From positions 6,811,001 through 6,875,000 of the forward strand of contig OX637397.1 in assembly GCA_951799425.1 (NCBI GenBank): DNA of 64,000 bases, in the 5' to 3' direction. The stretch's first letter is position 1. Every line of letters begins with the position of its first letter. This stretch comes from Ilex aquifolium. Lineage: Eukaryota; Streptophyta; Magnoliopsida; Aquifoliales; Aquifoliaceae. Shown here piece by piece: positions 1 through 13,658 of this stretch. The position numbers were made by a program, and so were the translations under genes. The notes under the pieces were generated by a model. That model did no database searches. It saw only the letters and a program-made list of their open reading frames with translations, and was not told the origin of the DNA.

Positions 1-184
1 AACTTATTTTTTCATCTCTTGTGCTTCACTATAGAATTTTTGAAGACTTTGTATATTTTCAAGATTTGTTGTTCTAACTTTAAGAAAAATAATAAAAAAA
101 GAAATAATTAAAGTTTTATTTTGTTTCTATAATTTTGTAATTGAAAGTGATTTTTTAGTGATGTTTGAAAATTAAATTTTTTAA

Positions 185-1013
185 AATTAATTTGATTAAG
201 ATTCCACTTGTAAATCATTGAATAAAATAAAAATAGTTATCAATATCCCAATCGTATTGGAATTTAATATACAATGTTATAATATATATTATAAAACATA
301 TTAAAATTTAAAAAAAAATTAAATTTTCACATAAAATGTTAACACAGTTTAAAAGGTTTACTATGACTAAAAAATCATGTAAAACTATATATACATTATT
401 TTTTATCTTAAAAATGAAATGGTTAAACATTTTGATGAAAAATAAAATATACATATATAGTCATAATATTATCTTTATAAATGAGATGAGTAATATTATA
501 TTGATGAAATTTTTGAAGGTTTTTTTTAAATACTTTGTTAAAACTTATAATAATGCATATATTTTTTAAGAGTAATATAATCAATCAAAAAGTTTCATAA
601 AAATTGACATTTATAAATAGAGAATAGATAATTAGAAAATTAATTTGATTAAAATTCCACTTATAAATCATTGAATAAAATATAAATAATTGTCAATATA
701 CCTATCATATTAGAACCTTACTTTATTTATGATTTTCCAGGTCAATTGTGATAAAATTTACTATACAATGCTATAACATTAAAAAAAAAAAAAAATCAAG
801 TTTCACATAAAATCTAAACATAGTTTGAAAAGTTTATTGCGACTAAAAAATCATGTAAAAATATATTTAAGGTGAGTAATATTATATTGATGAAATTTTT
901 GAAGGTTTTTTTTGAATATTTTGTTAAAACTTATAATGATGCATATATTTTTTAAGAGTAATATAATCAATCAAAAAATTTCATAAAAATTGACATTTAT
1001 ACATAGAAAATAT
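185..1013. repeat. Tandem duplication, about 453-bp unit, AT-rich
   Basis: A block beginning near 185 (AATTTGATTAAGATTCCACT) recurs near 638 with about 85-90% identity by eye. The second copy ends near 1013. Both copies carry the same landmarks in the same order: a TAAATCATTGAATAAAAT stretch, a CACATAAAAT stretch, and a TTTTTGAAGGTTTTTTTT stretch followed by ATAATGCATATATTTTTTAAG. The 77-codon ORF that starts at 336 lies in the first copy and is not preserved in the second, so it is not treated as a gene. Family unknown. Confidence 0.7.
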
Positions 1014-1929
1014 TTAATTAAAAGTAATCTTAGATGTAATTTGAAGATTTAAATGCATAAAGATATGATGTTAATTTAGATATTAAGTGTGGAATGATAG
1101 AGTGACATTTTTAAATCTTTATGAGGGTAAAATAGTGAATCAAAAGTTTTTCATGTTAAGATACTTTTATTAGTAGTATAGTATATAGATGGAATATGGG
1201 TAACTTAATAATTAATCTTATAATGTAGGATTTTAGATGCAAAGAGAGAGAGAGAGCAAAACTCTCAGAGTAAATATTCTATATAGTTTTGAATCCTATA
1301 CATATAGTGTTCGGATATATTTTATTTTGTCATCTTGAACTAACCTCTAGACCACTAATTCAAACACATTACACTATTAACCATTTAAAATAGTCTAAAC
1401 GGACTCGCGATCACTATTAGTAAATTGCATTTTTAACCCAAGCAAAACCTAATAAATTTTTTCTAAGTATACGAGAATTCATATATTAGTAGACGATGCC
1501 ATATGCTTCTAGAATTGCACCTTTTTTTTTTTTTTTTGGGGGCGAAAGCACAAAGAAAGGACTTGTGATTACTAAATAATACTAATTTAACATGATATAA
1601 GACATTGACAGTGACATGTATCCCCATATATAAGGCAGGTATTTTTCAATGTAGCTTAAGAAGCCTTCTATCTCTCATTTATATCTTAGAATTTTGTATT
1701 ATTAAATCAAAAATCAAATGGTCTTTCCAACCATATTAGACCACTTCCCCCTCATAACAACCCATCTCCTCTACCACTAACTACCCCCACCATTTATTAC
1801 AATTTATCTAAGAATTTTGTTTTACTACCCACAAATTTTTAACAATTCCATATCTAGTTTCTCAAATGGTGTTACTAAAAAAGGGGAGAAAGGATAAGGA
1901 AGTAAGACGGAACACAAAATAATGAATAG
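1014..1929. other. Intergenic, no gene seen
   Basis: AT-rich sequence with a short GA run near 1231-1256 and a T run near 1522-1538. I see no coding exon or RNA gene. Confidence 0.5.
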
Positions 1930-2617
1930 AAAATTATCAATAAGTGTTATTTTTCCCCACAAAAATCTATTAAGTCCTATTATTTTTATTTTATATCATT
2001 GAAGTCCTATTTTTGATATTTTATATCAATGAAGTGTTAATTCCATTATATTTCAATTTTACCCTTTACTTTTAGTTACTAAAAACCCTTTCTAATCTTT
2101 ACTGATATTACAACATCGACCGCACAGTGGAGACTTTTCAATTGTCATTTGTTCCCTTGCTCACTACGGTGACGGGTTTGCTTCCGACAACAACTCTTAA
2201 TTTTTACTTCGATTAAAGTATTATTCATATATTGCAGATTCTATTGAGACATTGTCTTCATGGTTTGGGATTATTGTATGAATTTAGATTGAATTTAACA
2301 TAATTGGTCCTCTTAGTTGAATTGTTTTGTCCTTTTGTTCTCACTTTTCCCTCGTTGGAAAATTACTAGAGTTAAGGATAAATTAAAACACAAGAAGATA
2401 AAATATTTATGAATAAAAAAAAATTATTGGTATATGTCCAATACCTTAACTGTCTACATTTTTCAAAAGAATGATAAAATTAGAATAAAATATAGTATTT
2501 ATGAAGTTTAGGACTTCATTGACATACAATATCAAAAATAAGACTTCAATGATATAAAATAAAAATTATATAACTTAATGAATTTTTGTGAAAAAAAATT
2601 ATACTTATCGATAATTT
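1930..2617. mobile_element. Inverted-repeat element (MITE-like), about 690 bp
   Basis: The left arm (about 1930-2056) and the reverse complement of the right arm (about 2490-2617) share an ordered series of blocks: AAAATTATCAATAAGTG against AAAATTATCGATAAGTA, then CACAAAAAT, then TTTTATTTTATATCATTGAA, then ATTTTTGATATT. The arms are therefore at least 120 bp long. I could not find an exact target-site duplication (flanks AATGAATAG and TTCAATAAG are only similar), so the superfamily is open. No coding sequence lies between the arms. Confidence 0.6.
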
Positions 2618-2639
2618 TTTCAATAAGAAATTGTAAATC

Positions 2640-4470
2640 TCGTGCATCGCATTGGTAGGGCAGCAATTATAATTCTCCCTTTAAGTAATTTTTTCAATGT
2701 TCAAAGATTCGTATCTAGAAAGGTCAATGAAAAAAATTCACGTTTCCGGTATTTATGGTTTTCCAACATTCAGAATTTAGGAGGTGGGACCCAATGAAAT
2801 CTTTAAAATAGACAATTACAGTTGGGTGAACCTTAATTTAGAAATAATGATTGATGGATGGATACACAATTGGCTATTATAAGAAAAGTCCGACCAACAA
2901 TCCCTGGAAAAATGTACAAGCCCTTTTGTTGTTTTGTAGATCTAAATAGTCCTCATTTTGAAGTTATCTACCACTATGAGGTCCTATTATTAGTCAAATG
3001 TTTAGGAAGATCTTTGCACATGGGTTTAAATCATTTCATATGAGAAGGACAAAAAGTCAAATAACCTTATGTCCCCATGGGTATCTATCCTCTTAATTTC
3101 AAATTTCTTCAAATTCGGTGTATCTGAATAAAAAATATTATGTAACCCAAATTTGTATTCTAAATGAATGGGGACTATTAGATGAGTGGGTTCCATCAAC
3201 TTTTTTAAACGAGAACCACTGATTCAATGATCCTTATTAATTTGGGATGCAAATTTAAGTTACATAGCATTGCTCTATTTGAATTCATTACATTGCTAAA
3301 CTTAAAAGATGTCAATGGGTTCCTAGAATGCTATGTTATTCCCGTGTGAAGTTGTTGTTGTATAGCTAACATATCTTTCATGGCCCACACCCTTTTCAAG
3401 ATAAAAAAATTTGTGTTGTCGATCTCTTGTTTGTCAGCGAACAATTCTAAGAATGAATAAAGGTGGATAGACCGTCTCATATCTTTTTTTTTAACAATAG
3501 ACTCAATTTTAATCATTGACGGTAACTGATTCCATTAATTCTATTGATCATTCTGCAAAACTGATGCCTAAAAATTAGACAAATTAGGATTCGAAGAGAT
3601 CCGATTCTTATTCAAGAAATTAACCAAGAGTAAGCCCGACAATCAATTGATTGTTATAATCACTTTCTTTTTGTTTTCACTTTGAACAATTTTTTTTTTT
3701 AGAAGTGTGAAATGCGTATTTTGAAGAAAAGAGTAAAATAAAGTTGAATTATCCTGCTATAGTTGATTGGCTGAAGGTTGTCTCTCAATCCATTGTCGTT
3801 GAATTAGTAGCGAGTTTTTATCTTGCTTAAAAAAAAAAAAAATAGTAGTGAGTTTCAATATTAAAAATTTAGGCCTGTTTGTTCGGTCAATCATCAAAGC
3901 CAGGGGGAACCACTACAAACGAGACCCTCCCCCCCCCCCGTCCCCCGGGCCTTGATTCTTTTGCATAGTTAGGGGGTCGGCCGTAGCAGGCATAACAGTG
4001 CCTTCGCCTGGTGCCATTCTTGGACCTAGCAACAGACGGGCAGGCCATGCCTGAATTCAGATTGGACCAGACTCTTTTTTTGTTTAAGTTGCTATCATGC
4101 ACATAAATCGAAAGATCTCACTTGTCCTAGACTGAACAAGTACGTAGAGATCTCCGTGGGATTGTGGCAGGAGTCTCAATCAATCTTTTCTAGGATTCCT
4201 TATTATGTCACACATGGAGATCTTTCCATTGATAAATAAGAGGGTTCCCCATTGAACAGACTCTTAAAGGTTAGGTTACTATCTGCCTTCATACTTAAGA
4301 GCCTTGCTAGTTTAAATAATTAAAGATCTTACATAACTCTAAGTATTGGTGATAGGTGAAAGAGCAAATTGTGAGAAAAAAGCCCAATATGATCAAATTT
4401 TAAAATTGTGACATAAAATAAATTGATAAGTATCAATTGCACTTAAATTCAATCCAATGACATCAGTTAC
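2640..4470. other. Intergenic, no supported gene
   Basis: Mostly unremarkable AT-rich DNA. A GC-richer block at about 3890-4040 contains a C run. Two ORFs of about 61 codons (2858-3043 plus, 3331-3516 minus) have no recognised family and no splice or start context to support them. Confidence 0.4.
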
Positions 4471-4477
4471 TTAAAAC

Positions 4478-4917
4478 TTAATAGCATTATTTTAGCCCTA
4501 AAACTCATAGAATTAACAACAAAGACAACTTGACTTTCTTCAACTTGCACCTCTAGCAAGCAAAATGCCAGAATGCAAAGAATGCAAGAAGTCAAAACAT
4601 CACACAAAACAGTTCATTGTCGTTTTTTTTTTCAAAAAACTTTTTACAAGGAAGAGGACTGATGAGGTTTGAACTCGCGACTTAATGGTCTAACAATGAG
4701 TTACAGAGTCATTAGACCACCACTGATCCTCAACAGTTAATTGTCATTGGATTAATATTGAGTCTATGTAATAAACAGTGAATTAGAACTTAATAGCATT
4801 ATTTTATCTCTAAAACTCATAGATTTAACAACAAAGACAACTTGACTTTCTACAACTTCTACCTCTAGCAAACAACATGCCAAGAGTTTTGGTACAATGC
4901 TAGAAGTCAAACATCAC
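4478..4917. repeat. Direct duplication of about 130 bp around a SINE
   Basis: The block from about 4478 to 4605 (CTTAATAGCATTATTTTA, CAACAAAGACAACTTGACTT, CCTCTAGCAA) is repeated from about 4787 to 4917 in the same orientation. The SINE at 4622-4731 lies between the two copies. The duplication is larger than the SINE target-site duplication and so is a separate event. Confidence 0.7.
4622..4731 (-). mobile_element. tRNA-derived SINE with TSD
   Basis: Read on the minus strand, the element begins with a tRNA-like head containing an A-box-like stretch (CAGTGGTGGTCTAATGAC) and a B-box-like stretch (GAGTTCAAACCTC), and ends in an A-rich tail. It is flanked by a 14-base direct repeat with one mismatch (AACAGTTCATTGTC at 4608-4621, AACAGTTAATTGTC at 4732-4745). 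Polymerase III boxes, tail and TSD together identify a SINE rather than a working tRNA gene. Confidence 0.75.
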
Positions 4918-5083
4918 ATAAATCAGTATATACAAAAATTACACTGTTAATTCACTCACTAAATAGCTAAGACCCCTTAATTAGAAACCATAATTAATGA
5001 CCCAATTATTCATCTTCTACGTATCCCAGGATTAAAATATCCTGCTGAAAATAGGGTCCCAGTAAAATTGTATAATAAGCTGA

Positions 5084-8000
5084 TCAAATCCAGGATTGGA
5101 TGGGATAATTGCATTTGAAGGAATTCACACCACTGATATGAGCAAAGATATCTGCTGAATCAACCATGTCTTCTCCTTCTTTCACCACCACCTGTTAGGA
5201 GATCAAACAAGGAGAGAGAAAAGAAACAATTTTAAGCAATTTTTGGGCAAATCCATGCCATTTGAAAGATGTTCTTGTTAGCTTCGGTTCTAACGTAGGT
5301 GTGATGAGGTCTTCTAGAAATAGTTGTCTAATGTTGAGGGACAATACTCCCTAATGGATATGTTGAATAGTCTATCTGCATATCCATTTCCAGCACCGAA
5401 AAAAGGAAAAAGATGTTCTTGTTTTACATCACATCTCGATTTGAAACAGGCCGGGCCTTCCCAGATCACCAACCCTCAGTCTACGGGTACCCGGACGGCC
5501 TGTTGACTGTCAACAGGCCAGGTTGGATTAGCCCACAAACAATCTATGGCAATTGACTGTCCATTGGGTTAGTTAAAGTGGGCCTACAAATTGAACTTAT
5601 CTTTTTGTCTGTCAACGGACAAGGTCAAAATTATCTGGGCCAATGCAGTAGGTATGAGCCGAGGGCCCTACCCAATGAGCTATCGGGTGTGACAGGCAGC
5701 CTACTACTAATAAAGCCACAAGTCTAATGGGACGGCCCATGGGCTTTTTACCGACTCTTAACCATGCATACATTTAACACGTAATCACATCATTTGTGTT
5801 TAATCATAATTTATATATATATATATAAAATAAAAAAAAGGGTCCAATACACTTAGACTCCCACCACAGCGAGATCTAAGGATAGTCAAATGTACGCAAT
5901 TTTGCCCTTGCGAGCAAATAGACTATTTCTGAGACTCAAAACCTTAACGCTCAAATCAAACGACACTGTAGCGTCACGACCACTCTCATTTTTGTTCAAT
6001 GATAAGCTATATAGGAATAAAATCTTACATCTTCATCGGTGTCTTCTTCATGGGTGCTACAAGTTGTTCTAGTGGTCTCTCCGAATTCATCGTTCTTTGC
6101 AAACCTTCCTCTAACTCGAGGCCGGCTGTCTGCTAGTGTTTTGCGGCATGCATACTGCACATTGGTTTTTGTTGTTAGTACAAATTTAAATATTCAATTT
6201 CATAAATAAACAAAAACATATATAGATATAGTCATATATACACCTGCTTACATCTGGGTAAATATTTGTTGGAGTTATTTTATGGGTTTTGAACTATTAC
6301 GGATCAAATAGAACATTAAAAAGTCAGGATGGATCCTAATATCTCATGATCGATTCCACACGACCCTATTTTGTTGTAACCTTATTTGATTGAGTCGTAA
6401 CGTTTCTAAATTAAATCATAATTTTTAATACAACGTCAAAAAGTAATCATTTGGCAACATCAGCCAAATTTTGGAGAAAAATGGTGATATAGCAATGTTT
6501 GTGTGTGTGAGTGAGTGAGAGTGAGAGAAAGAGAGAGAGAGAGGGGGGGGGGGTTAATTACCTTGATTTTCTTACTGAAATTCCTCTCATTCCTTTTCTT
6601 CATGTATCTATGGATCTTTTCTTTCCTTTCTTCAACAGAGAGTTTGCCAACCTTGAATTTAGAATCTTCCAAACTTGAGATCTCTGATGCCAAAGGATTT
6701 GAACTCCCACCCCCATTCACAAAATGCTGACTCTCATTACTAAGTGCCTTTTGAAGTAGTTATGATATAACAAATGCAAACAAGAATTTACATAAGTATA
6801 TTTAATTGGAGAAATTTACAAGAAAACTGGACATGGGACGATAACAAGTGTGTTCCTATACCTAAACGAGACATTTTTGGGATTGAGTCGCAAAACCAAT
6901 CTACTACTTACATCTTTTCATCGTTATAGACGAGAGTTTTGTGCATTGAGTTCTACATTTATCTGTTTACTCAAAAAAAAACAAGAAATTCGACCCCACA
7001 TTCCCAAAATTGCCTCAAAAAAATGACTACTCTTTTTTAACTCCATTTTTCTAATCTTCTTCCCCATTGTTTGATTCATTACAGAATCATCAGTTGAAAT
7101 TTCAAGTTTTGTTTTGCACCAAACATTCTAATTTGCTCACTAGGGTCTGTTTTGATTAAGAAGAAAAAATTAGAAAATGAATGAAAAAAAAAAAATGAAA
7201 GAAAATATATTTTCTTGCATGTATTTGGTTATAAAGAAAAATTTGCAAAAAAGTTTTAAAAAATTTTCATTCTATTGTTTGAAATAAAGAAAAGTTACAA
7301 TTTTTTTTATTGTCTAAATTACCGTTAATTATATTAAGTCGGTCTAAGATGAAAAAATATATATTATAATTAAAAGTTTAAAAAAAAATTAAAAATTGGC
7401 TCCTAACCTAATTTTGGAATAAGCATCAGCATGAAGATCTCTATGCCAAATTATATAAATTCATACCATGTTTTTTTTAAATTAATAACAAAAAAAATAA
7501 AAAAGTTAAAATGAGAAGTTAGTTATAGACCACAACTTTCTTGAATTTTCTTGTGTTTTTTACAAGGAAAAAAAGTTGATTAGTTGTGAGAAAATCTAAA
7601 CATGGAAGAAAATTATTTTTTCTATCATTTTTCATTTCATTCTAACCAACCACAAGAAAATTTTAAAATTTCTTTTTATTTTTTGTTTGTATTTTCTACC
7701 ATTATCCCACTACACAAACGGACCCAAAAGAAATTACTAGTACCTGAAACTCTCCAGAGTTAAAGACCCGAGGCACAGGTTCTTGGGAGAAAATTCCTCC
7801 ATTGTCCCCCTGAAATTCTAATTCCTGAGCTGACAGTTCAGTGCCAAAAAACAAATTTCCACCAAAAATTCCTGAATTTTCAGCTGATAATGCAGTATTC
7901 AGATTGCCTGGAAGGTATGATCCCATTGCAGGGTCGAGAAGGGAACAAGAAGGAGAAGAAGAATTCAAGCGCGAAAACGAAGGCATTGAAGATAAGCATT

Positions 8001-9032
8001 CATCTTCATAAACAGCAGGCAATGGTCTCCCCATAAGAGAAACAACAGGAGGGTCAGGAGGGTACTGTGTGACCGTGCCATCGATTAAATCAGTTGGTTG
8101 GATTTGATTATTATTATGCAATGAAGCAAGATCAAATTGGTGTTGTTGTGTACTGGTGATTAGATAATGAGGTAGAGTGAAACGCGGTGAAGGGGTGAAG
8201 TCTATTGAAGCTGAAATGTCATTTTCGATATCCTCTGGGGAGTCGAAAATTATGGAGAGGTTGTTGCTATTGTTGTTAGTAATGGTAGTGGCTGCGGTGG
8301 TGGTGGTGGTTGTGAAGGTGGTGGTGGAATTGGTGGAGGTTGGCGTGGTGGCAGTTTTGGTGGTGCCATTGTTATCAATGGTGTTTGCAAATTTGTGTAT
8401 GTCTGGATTCAGGGAAAGACATGTGGGATAAGAAGAGTGTTCTTCATAGCAGCAATTTGAGTTAGAAGCAACTTCAGAGTTTTGTAGTGTTTCTGGGAAT
8501 AATTCAGATTCACAGAATTCTAAAATTTGAGCACTAAGTGGGCTTGAAATTTCTTCCTGCAAAACAAAAAAAAAACAAACAATTAGATCATGAATGAACA
8601 TGTACACCATGGTTTTTGAACAACTGTAGAGACTAACTTGAGCATAGGAAAACAAATTTTTTGTTGTTGTAAGCATGACCTTTTCTTTCTGCAAAATCAT
8701 TGCTTGACACGATTTGCCAATCCAAATGAAATTGACATGAAATTAAAGGGTGCAAGTTTAGTTTTAAAGGATTTGCCTATTTAGGTCATGAACGGTTTGA
8801 CCCACGAAACTTATTTGATAAATGAGTTGATACAGACCCAATTAAACACGATATGGTACCAACCTGATTATACACGACTATAAATTGATGTAGTGTGGGT
8901 GAGTGAATTTTTATACAACATTACTTGGACAATTTAGAAATACAACATGACTTATTGACAATCCTACCTCCATGTGCCTGAAGTAATGAACTTTTCTTAC
9001 ATCATATGCATAACATACTTGGTAACAAAAGG

Positions 9033-9087
<55 letters not shown>

Positions 9088-10621
9088 CTATATATATAGA
9101 TATAGATATAGATATAGGGTGTGTATGTGTGAATGTATGCAGCCAATGTGAACATTCAACCTAGCAAGTTCCTCATGGAATTGTTCACACCAAGTGTTTT
9201 GCATTTAAATTTGGTAAAAAGGACATAAGTTCACCTAAGAAGGGAGGGTCTTCTTGGTGATAGATATTCTGCAAAACAGAACAAGATGTGTATTTGTGCT
9301 CCATGAGGCATGTGGGGACTAAGTTACCAAATAAACACAAAAATTCAAAGGCATTAGCAAAAAATGAAGCTCATGGTATATTAATCTTGTGCAAGATATA
9401 GAAATGTCCCAATATTGGACAAGCAATGGGAACTTTAGAGCACTAGAAACCCATTGATTTTTGCATGTGAAGTGTTGCCACTTAATTTCTTCATTGACCT
9501 AATTGAATAAAAAGAATCAACACCAAAATAGCAATAAAGTTGCCTAAGGCCCACCATTTACTTGTCTTGTTTATTGAGTACGATCTTTATTTTTCTTTCC
9601 ATTATGAAGGGTATGCAGTAAAATTCAAAAAACATTACGGATTTCATAGACTCAAAATGAGTCTAAGTAACGGGTTTAAATTTTTTAGTACACTTTTTTC
9701 CGCAATAGTAGATCACATATTGTATATTAGTGGATCCCCCCATTTATATATAATGGGTCCAACTTTAATTCATGATAAGTGATCTAACATAATAAAAAAT
9801 ATAATAAACATTTGTCAGAGAGGGTCGAGATCAAAATATAAACGGGAAATCATATATTACTCTAAATCCTTGTCCATGGAAATTAATTTATTCCTAATGT
9901 AAAGAGGTATGGGCATGTAGGTTCCATTTATGATACTTACATGAACTCTAGCTCATGTCAAAAGCAAAAGAGATTAAATCCAACAAAACAAGCACAAAAT
10001 AGAAATAAGACATGCTACAAAATTGAAAAAAAAGGAAGAAGAAGTACAAATATTTGGAGTGTCATGTATAGAACTTGGAACTAATGCTATGAACAATGTT
10101 TTCAAAAACAAATTTCATGGTCAAATTTAACTTTACAAGAAGAAGAAAAAAGAAGATTAGATTATCGACAAATTTGAGTGACTCTAAGGAAAAGAAAGTG
10201 CGAAAATTCTAGGGAAAATTTTGTAAGCTTGAAAAAAAAAATCCCATGCAAAAAGCTTCAACAAGTGGATAAAATTCATCGTTCAAAGACCAAGAATAAA
10301 AAATATGTAACTACAAAAATGCATAATCGTCCACTCTAAACGGAATATATACAAGTGAATTTCTTTTCCATTTTTTTTCGATCATGATCATGCGTATAAA
10401 ATCGAGAAATGATCAGTTTCAGAGAATCACCATTGAAAGATGCTCCCTCGGATTAACCATGTCCTGCAACATCCTTTATCCCCCCTTAGATGGAAACTCC
10501 AATCAACACCTTTCTCTCTCTAGAACACCAATGGAGAACACAAAAAACAGCTTACCCTCTCAAGAGCCTCTCTCTTGAGCTCCAAATCTATGACTGAAAC
10601 CATTGAAGGAAAAAACTCCAT
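5084..10621 (-). CDS. CCT-motif family transcription regulator
   Basis: Probable nuclear regulator with a C-terminal CCT (CONSTANS, CO-like, TOC1) motif, a DNA/NF-Y-binding module. Well-supported exons on the minus strand are 8556-7744, 6747-6562, 6154-6029 and 5191-5084 (stop TGA 5086-5084). All junctions are GT-AG and in phase, giving 410 residues. The CCT motif is split between the 6747-6562 exon (RKEKIHRYMKKRNERNFSKK) and the 6154-6029 exon (YACRKTLADSRPRVRGRFAK). The protein ends in a conserved-looking tail finishing NYPIQSWI. No B-box zinc finger is visible, so it belongs with CCT-only proteins of the Arabidopsis At5g41380/At1g63820 kind (recalled, not searched). The large exon carries a Thr/Asn-rich low-complexity stretch. 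The N-terminus is uncertain: proposed exons are 10621-10556 (ATG, 22 aa) and 9268-9235 (34 nt). Joining the latter in frame needs the alternative acceptor two codon bases inside the 8556 exon. A long GA/CT microsatellite lies just upstream of the proposed ATG. Confidence 0.85.
5440..5765. repeat. GC-rich interspersed repeat rich in GGCC/GGGC words
   Basis: This stretch is dense in words such as GGCCTGTTGACTGTC, CTGTCAACAGGCC and ACGGCCCATGGGC and stands out from its AT-rich surroundings. A related composition (CAATGGGCTAATGGGC) appears at 18356-18465 inside the FAR1 element. I take it as a dispersed repeat of unknown class; it lies just past the last CCT exon boundary, in the terminal intron. 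Confidence 0.4.
7142..7730. mobile_element. Foldback/MITE-like insertion in a CCT gene intron
   Basis: The ends look inverted: TAGGGTCTGTTTTGAT near 7142 and, on the other strand from about 7730, TTGGGTCCGTTTGTG. Both arms continue into AT-rich sequence with related words (AGAAAATTTT, ATTTTCTTG). It lies wholly within the intron between exons 8556-7744 and 6747-6562. No clean TSD was found, so the limits are approximate. Confidence 0.4.
9038..9118. repeat. (CT)n(TA)n compound microsatellite
   Basis: A CT run is followed by a TA run and a few TATAGA units. It lies in a 5' intron of the CCT gene. Confidence 0.9.
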
Positions 10622-10662
10622 GAAGAAGTTCAAAAGCTTAAACTTGTTTTAGATGTACAAAA

Positions 10663-10668
<6 letters not shown>

Positions 10669-10715
<47 letters not shown>
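10669..10715. repeat. (GA)n microsatellite, upstream of the CCT gene
   Basis: About 23 GA units, read as CT on the gene strand, about 50 bp upstream of the proposed start codon. CT-rich leaders of this kind are common in plant 5' UTRs and core promoters, which weakly supports the proposed first exon. Confidence 0.9.
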
Positions 10716-10717
<2 letters not shown>

Positions 10718-12340
10718 CTATATTAAGCATGTGGGTACGTTAAAATGGTACTTCAAAGGGACAAAGTCAGTTTAGTTATATAGAGTTGAGGGGAATCCGT
10801 ACAACTAGTCAACCCGACAGTGACGGTGGGCCACACAATTGTCTCGGTGCCAGCGTGGAATTTTGGTGCTGAACTGGCAAGGAGGGTTGGAATTTCTATT
10901 TTTGAAGCTTGTGGTAACGGTCACGCAGAAATTGGGTTGACCAAGCCTCTACTATTTATTTTTATCACAACAAAATTATTTCTTCTATTTTTCTTTTTTT
11001 CAAAAAAAAAAAAGAGAGAAAATTCCTTATTTTTTTTGAAATAATTTATTTTTAATACATAAAACAAATTTGGTAGGGATATTATCAGAAATAGACATAT
11101 TAACTAAAACGACCAACAATAATATTTTAAATAATGTGAGCTGTAAATTCAAAGTTTTGAATTCGAATTTTGACAATCTTTTAAAATCAGATCATAAGAA
11201 ATTCATCCATCAGAAATGTCTTAGTCCCGGTGTGGATGACCTGTCTTTGACTTTGTTACGGAGGAAATTTGTTGATGTGTGCATAAACTAGCACATACAC
11301 TCCTCACCGTTGTAAAAAAAAAAAAAAAAGATATGAAAAGATTCCCTTAGATATGGTGATCGACAAGCAAGATTATTTAGAGATGCCTCTTGACCATTTC
11401 TGTCTACCAAGCTCAGCCATGTAGGTTTGCTTCCTCCCATTGTTATTTCCCTTTGGTACCCATACATTGAATTTGCAATCCAAGTAACTATGGCAAACCA
11501 TTAACATTACCTTTTTTTTCCCAAAAAAGCACTGTCAATTTACCAATTAAAAACAATGTGAGATCAATTATGTTATTCAAGGGCCAAGAATCTTGTGAGT
11601 TTAGACTTTACGGTGGCATTGTTTTCTTAAAGTTAATGAATCCCGTGCACAAGACTAACTCAAAAACATAAAATAGTAGACAATCTCTAAAAGATTCGCT
11701 TATTTACTTTTCTCTCTCTCTCTTTCTCTCTTCATGTGGTAACTAAAACCATTTCGTCATATTTTAGAAGTTGTTTTAGATTAGAAACTTTTTATGGGAG
11801 AAAACCATTAACCATTTTGTAGCCCATTGTTTTCAAAATGAAATTCGCGTTAAGTGAAAGATCAAAAGAAAAAAAAAATTCAAGCATTGCTTTCCAAAGA
11901 ATCCCAAATTAATAAAAAAAATTCATAATTTTTCACTAGAATTTGTTTCCAAGCTAGGGTGTCTTATGAGGATTTATTCCAATGTCAAAAAATTGGGACC
12001 TTTTATGCAAATGGACAAAAAATTTAAGTTTGTTAATGTGACAACCCTAGAATTGGCTCCGCCCCTGGTTTACCCTGTATTTTACTGTAAGAATGAGATG
12101 CTCAAATTGTTGGAAATTTTGAAAAAATTTAAAAGGAAAGAAACATGGAGACAAGCTTTTGATTTTCCTTAATATATACTAACGGACAGATCAATTTCAA
12201 ACTCGAACCTTTCTCTTGTTTCTTTCGGTGATGGTTTAAAATTGTGTTAATAGTGTAAGATTTTGCTAAATCCTAGCATAAGGGATGCGAAGTCCACAAA
12301 TTACCACATTAAGCATCATCGTTTTTTCTTTTTCTTTTTT
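10716..12340. other. Intergenic, no supported gene
   Basis: AT-rich sequence with homopolymer runs. Short ORFs of 68-74 codons (10820, 11070, 11966) show no family resemblance and no splice or start context. Confidence 0.45.
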
Positions 12341-12342
12341 TT

Positions 12343-12512
12343 GTTGGTTAGAGTTGTTCAGACCAGTTTATGCGCACCTTGACTAATCTCTTCTTTGGTC
12401 CGGTCGAAGACAAATCATCCATGTCGGGACTAAGATATTCATGAGGGATAAATCTCTCATGGCCTGACCTTAAGGGATTGTCAAGATTAGAACTCAGGAC
12501 CTCTGGGTTTAC
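12343..12512 (-). mobile_element. Truncated SINE-like repeat, copy 1
   Basis: Shares an ordered set of words with the repeat at 15765-15976 (AGTTTATGC, CTAATCTCTT, TTTGGTC, GAGGGATAAATCTCT, AACTCA), same orientation. Compared with that copy it lacks the tRNA-like head. Confidence 0.55.
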
Positions 12513-12520
12513 AAAAAAAA

Positions 12521-13650
12521 CTATAAATTAAATTAGGGAAACCAGAATTACTGCAAACAACCATAAATTAAATTAGGCAAAAAGGAATAGCAATGTTGTC
12601 AAACTTTTTGCTGCTTATTTTAGCACTGTTGAAAGCACTTATCAAGGCAATCATGCCACCTTCATTCCTCCAAAACTAACAAAAATTATATAAATACATT
12701 GCATTGCAGCATTACAAAATGCTCAATCAAGCATTCTCATGTTTGAAAATCCCTCATAAACTACCACCATGGTCCAATGATCAAGTTGAAACAGAGTAGA
12801 ATTCGTTGTTATTCTCTCAAACAATCAAAGCATTTTAACATAGTATTAAAGTAGAAAGTCTTGCTTTAACATTTCGCCTCCACACTAATGACTATAATAT
12901 TTGCATATGCTTGGGTAAAAAATCTTGCTCCAATACGAGAAGATTCTTCAAAGATCTTTCTATGTTTTTTTTTCCCCTGGTAAGTGTGATCTTTCTATGT
13001 TACAAGAACTTAGAACTAATGTTGCGTCCATATCAACATGAGTACATATGCCTAAAATTGTGCAAATCTTGGAAAACCATATGGGTCATCCCATGTTGGA
13101 GAATCAAAACAGTTGATTTTGGGTACTGTTTGTGTTAGTGAAGGCTTTGTGTCCTCTATGTGCATTTGGCACACTCATGAATGCATACCCATGGTGGCTC
13201 ATGGAGTGAAAGTGAATTATTAGTTCATTAAACACTTGATGGACATAATAATACTCCGCAACCTACCACATGATTCAAACATGTCGAGTTTGGACAAATT
13301 TTGTTACGACTTTCACTCCTCCTAACTCGCATATTTTTCTTTAATAATAGAGAATCATTTCAACCATGTGTCTTGGTTGCAGCATCTGTCATGACCAATT
13401 CGTTGCCATTGAATTGGGTCAGCTGTCCACCCCCTAGCTTAGGGTTTTTTTACATTCTGAATGTAGTTCCTCTTTATCTACTTGAATGAAATAGAAATAG
13501 AAATCTTATGTGTTCAAAAAAAAAAATCTATTTTACTCGATAGGGGGCTTGAACTTAAGACATGTGGGTTTATGGTCTTTCCTTTGTTTCGACTACTGAA
13601 TCAACTTGTACGAATTTGGGCAATTAAACTCTACCCAAACCAGGATCAAC
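12521..13650. other. Intergenic, nothing supported
   Basis: No exon, RNA gene or clear mobile element seen. ORFs at 12911 and 13301 have no family resemblance. Confidence 0.4.
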
Positions 13651-13658
13651 TCTAACCT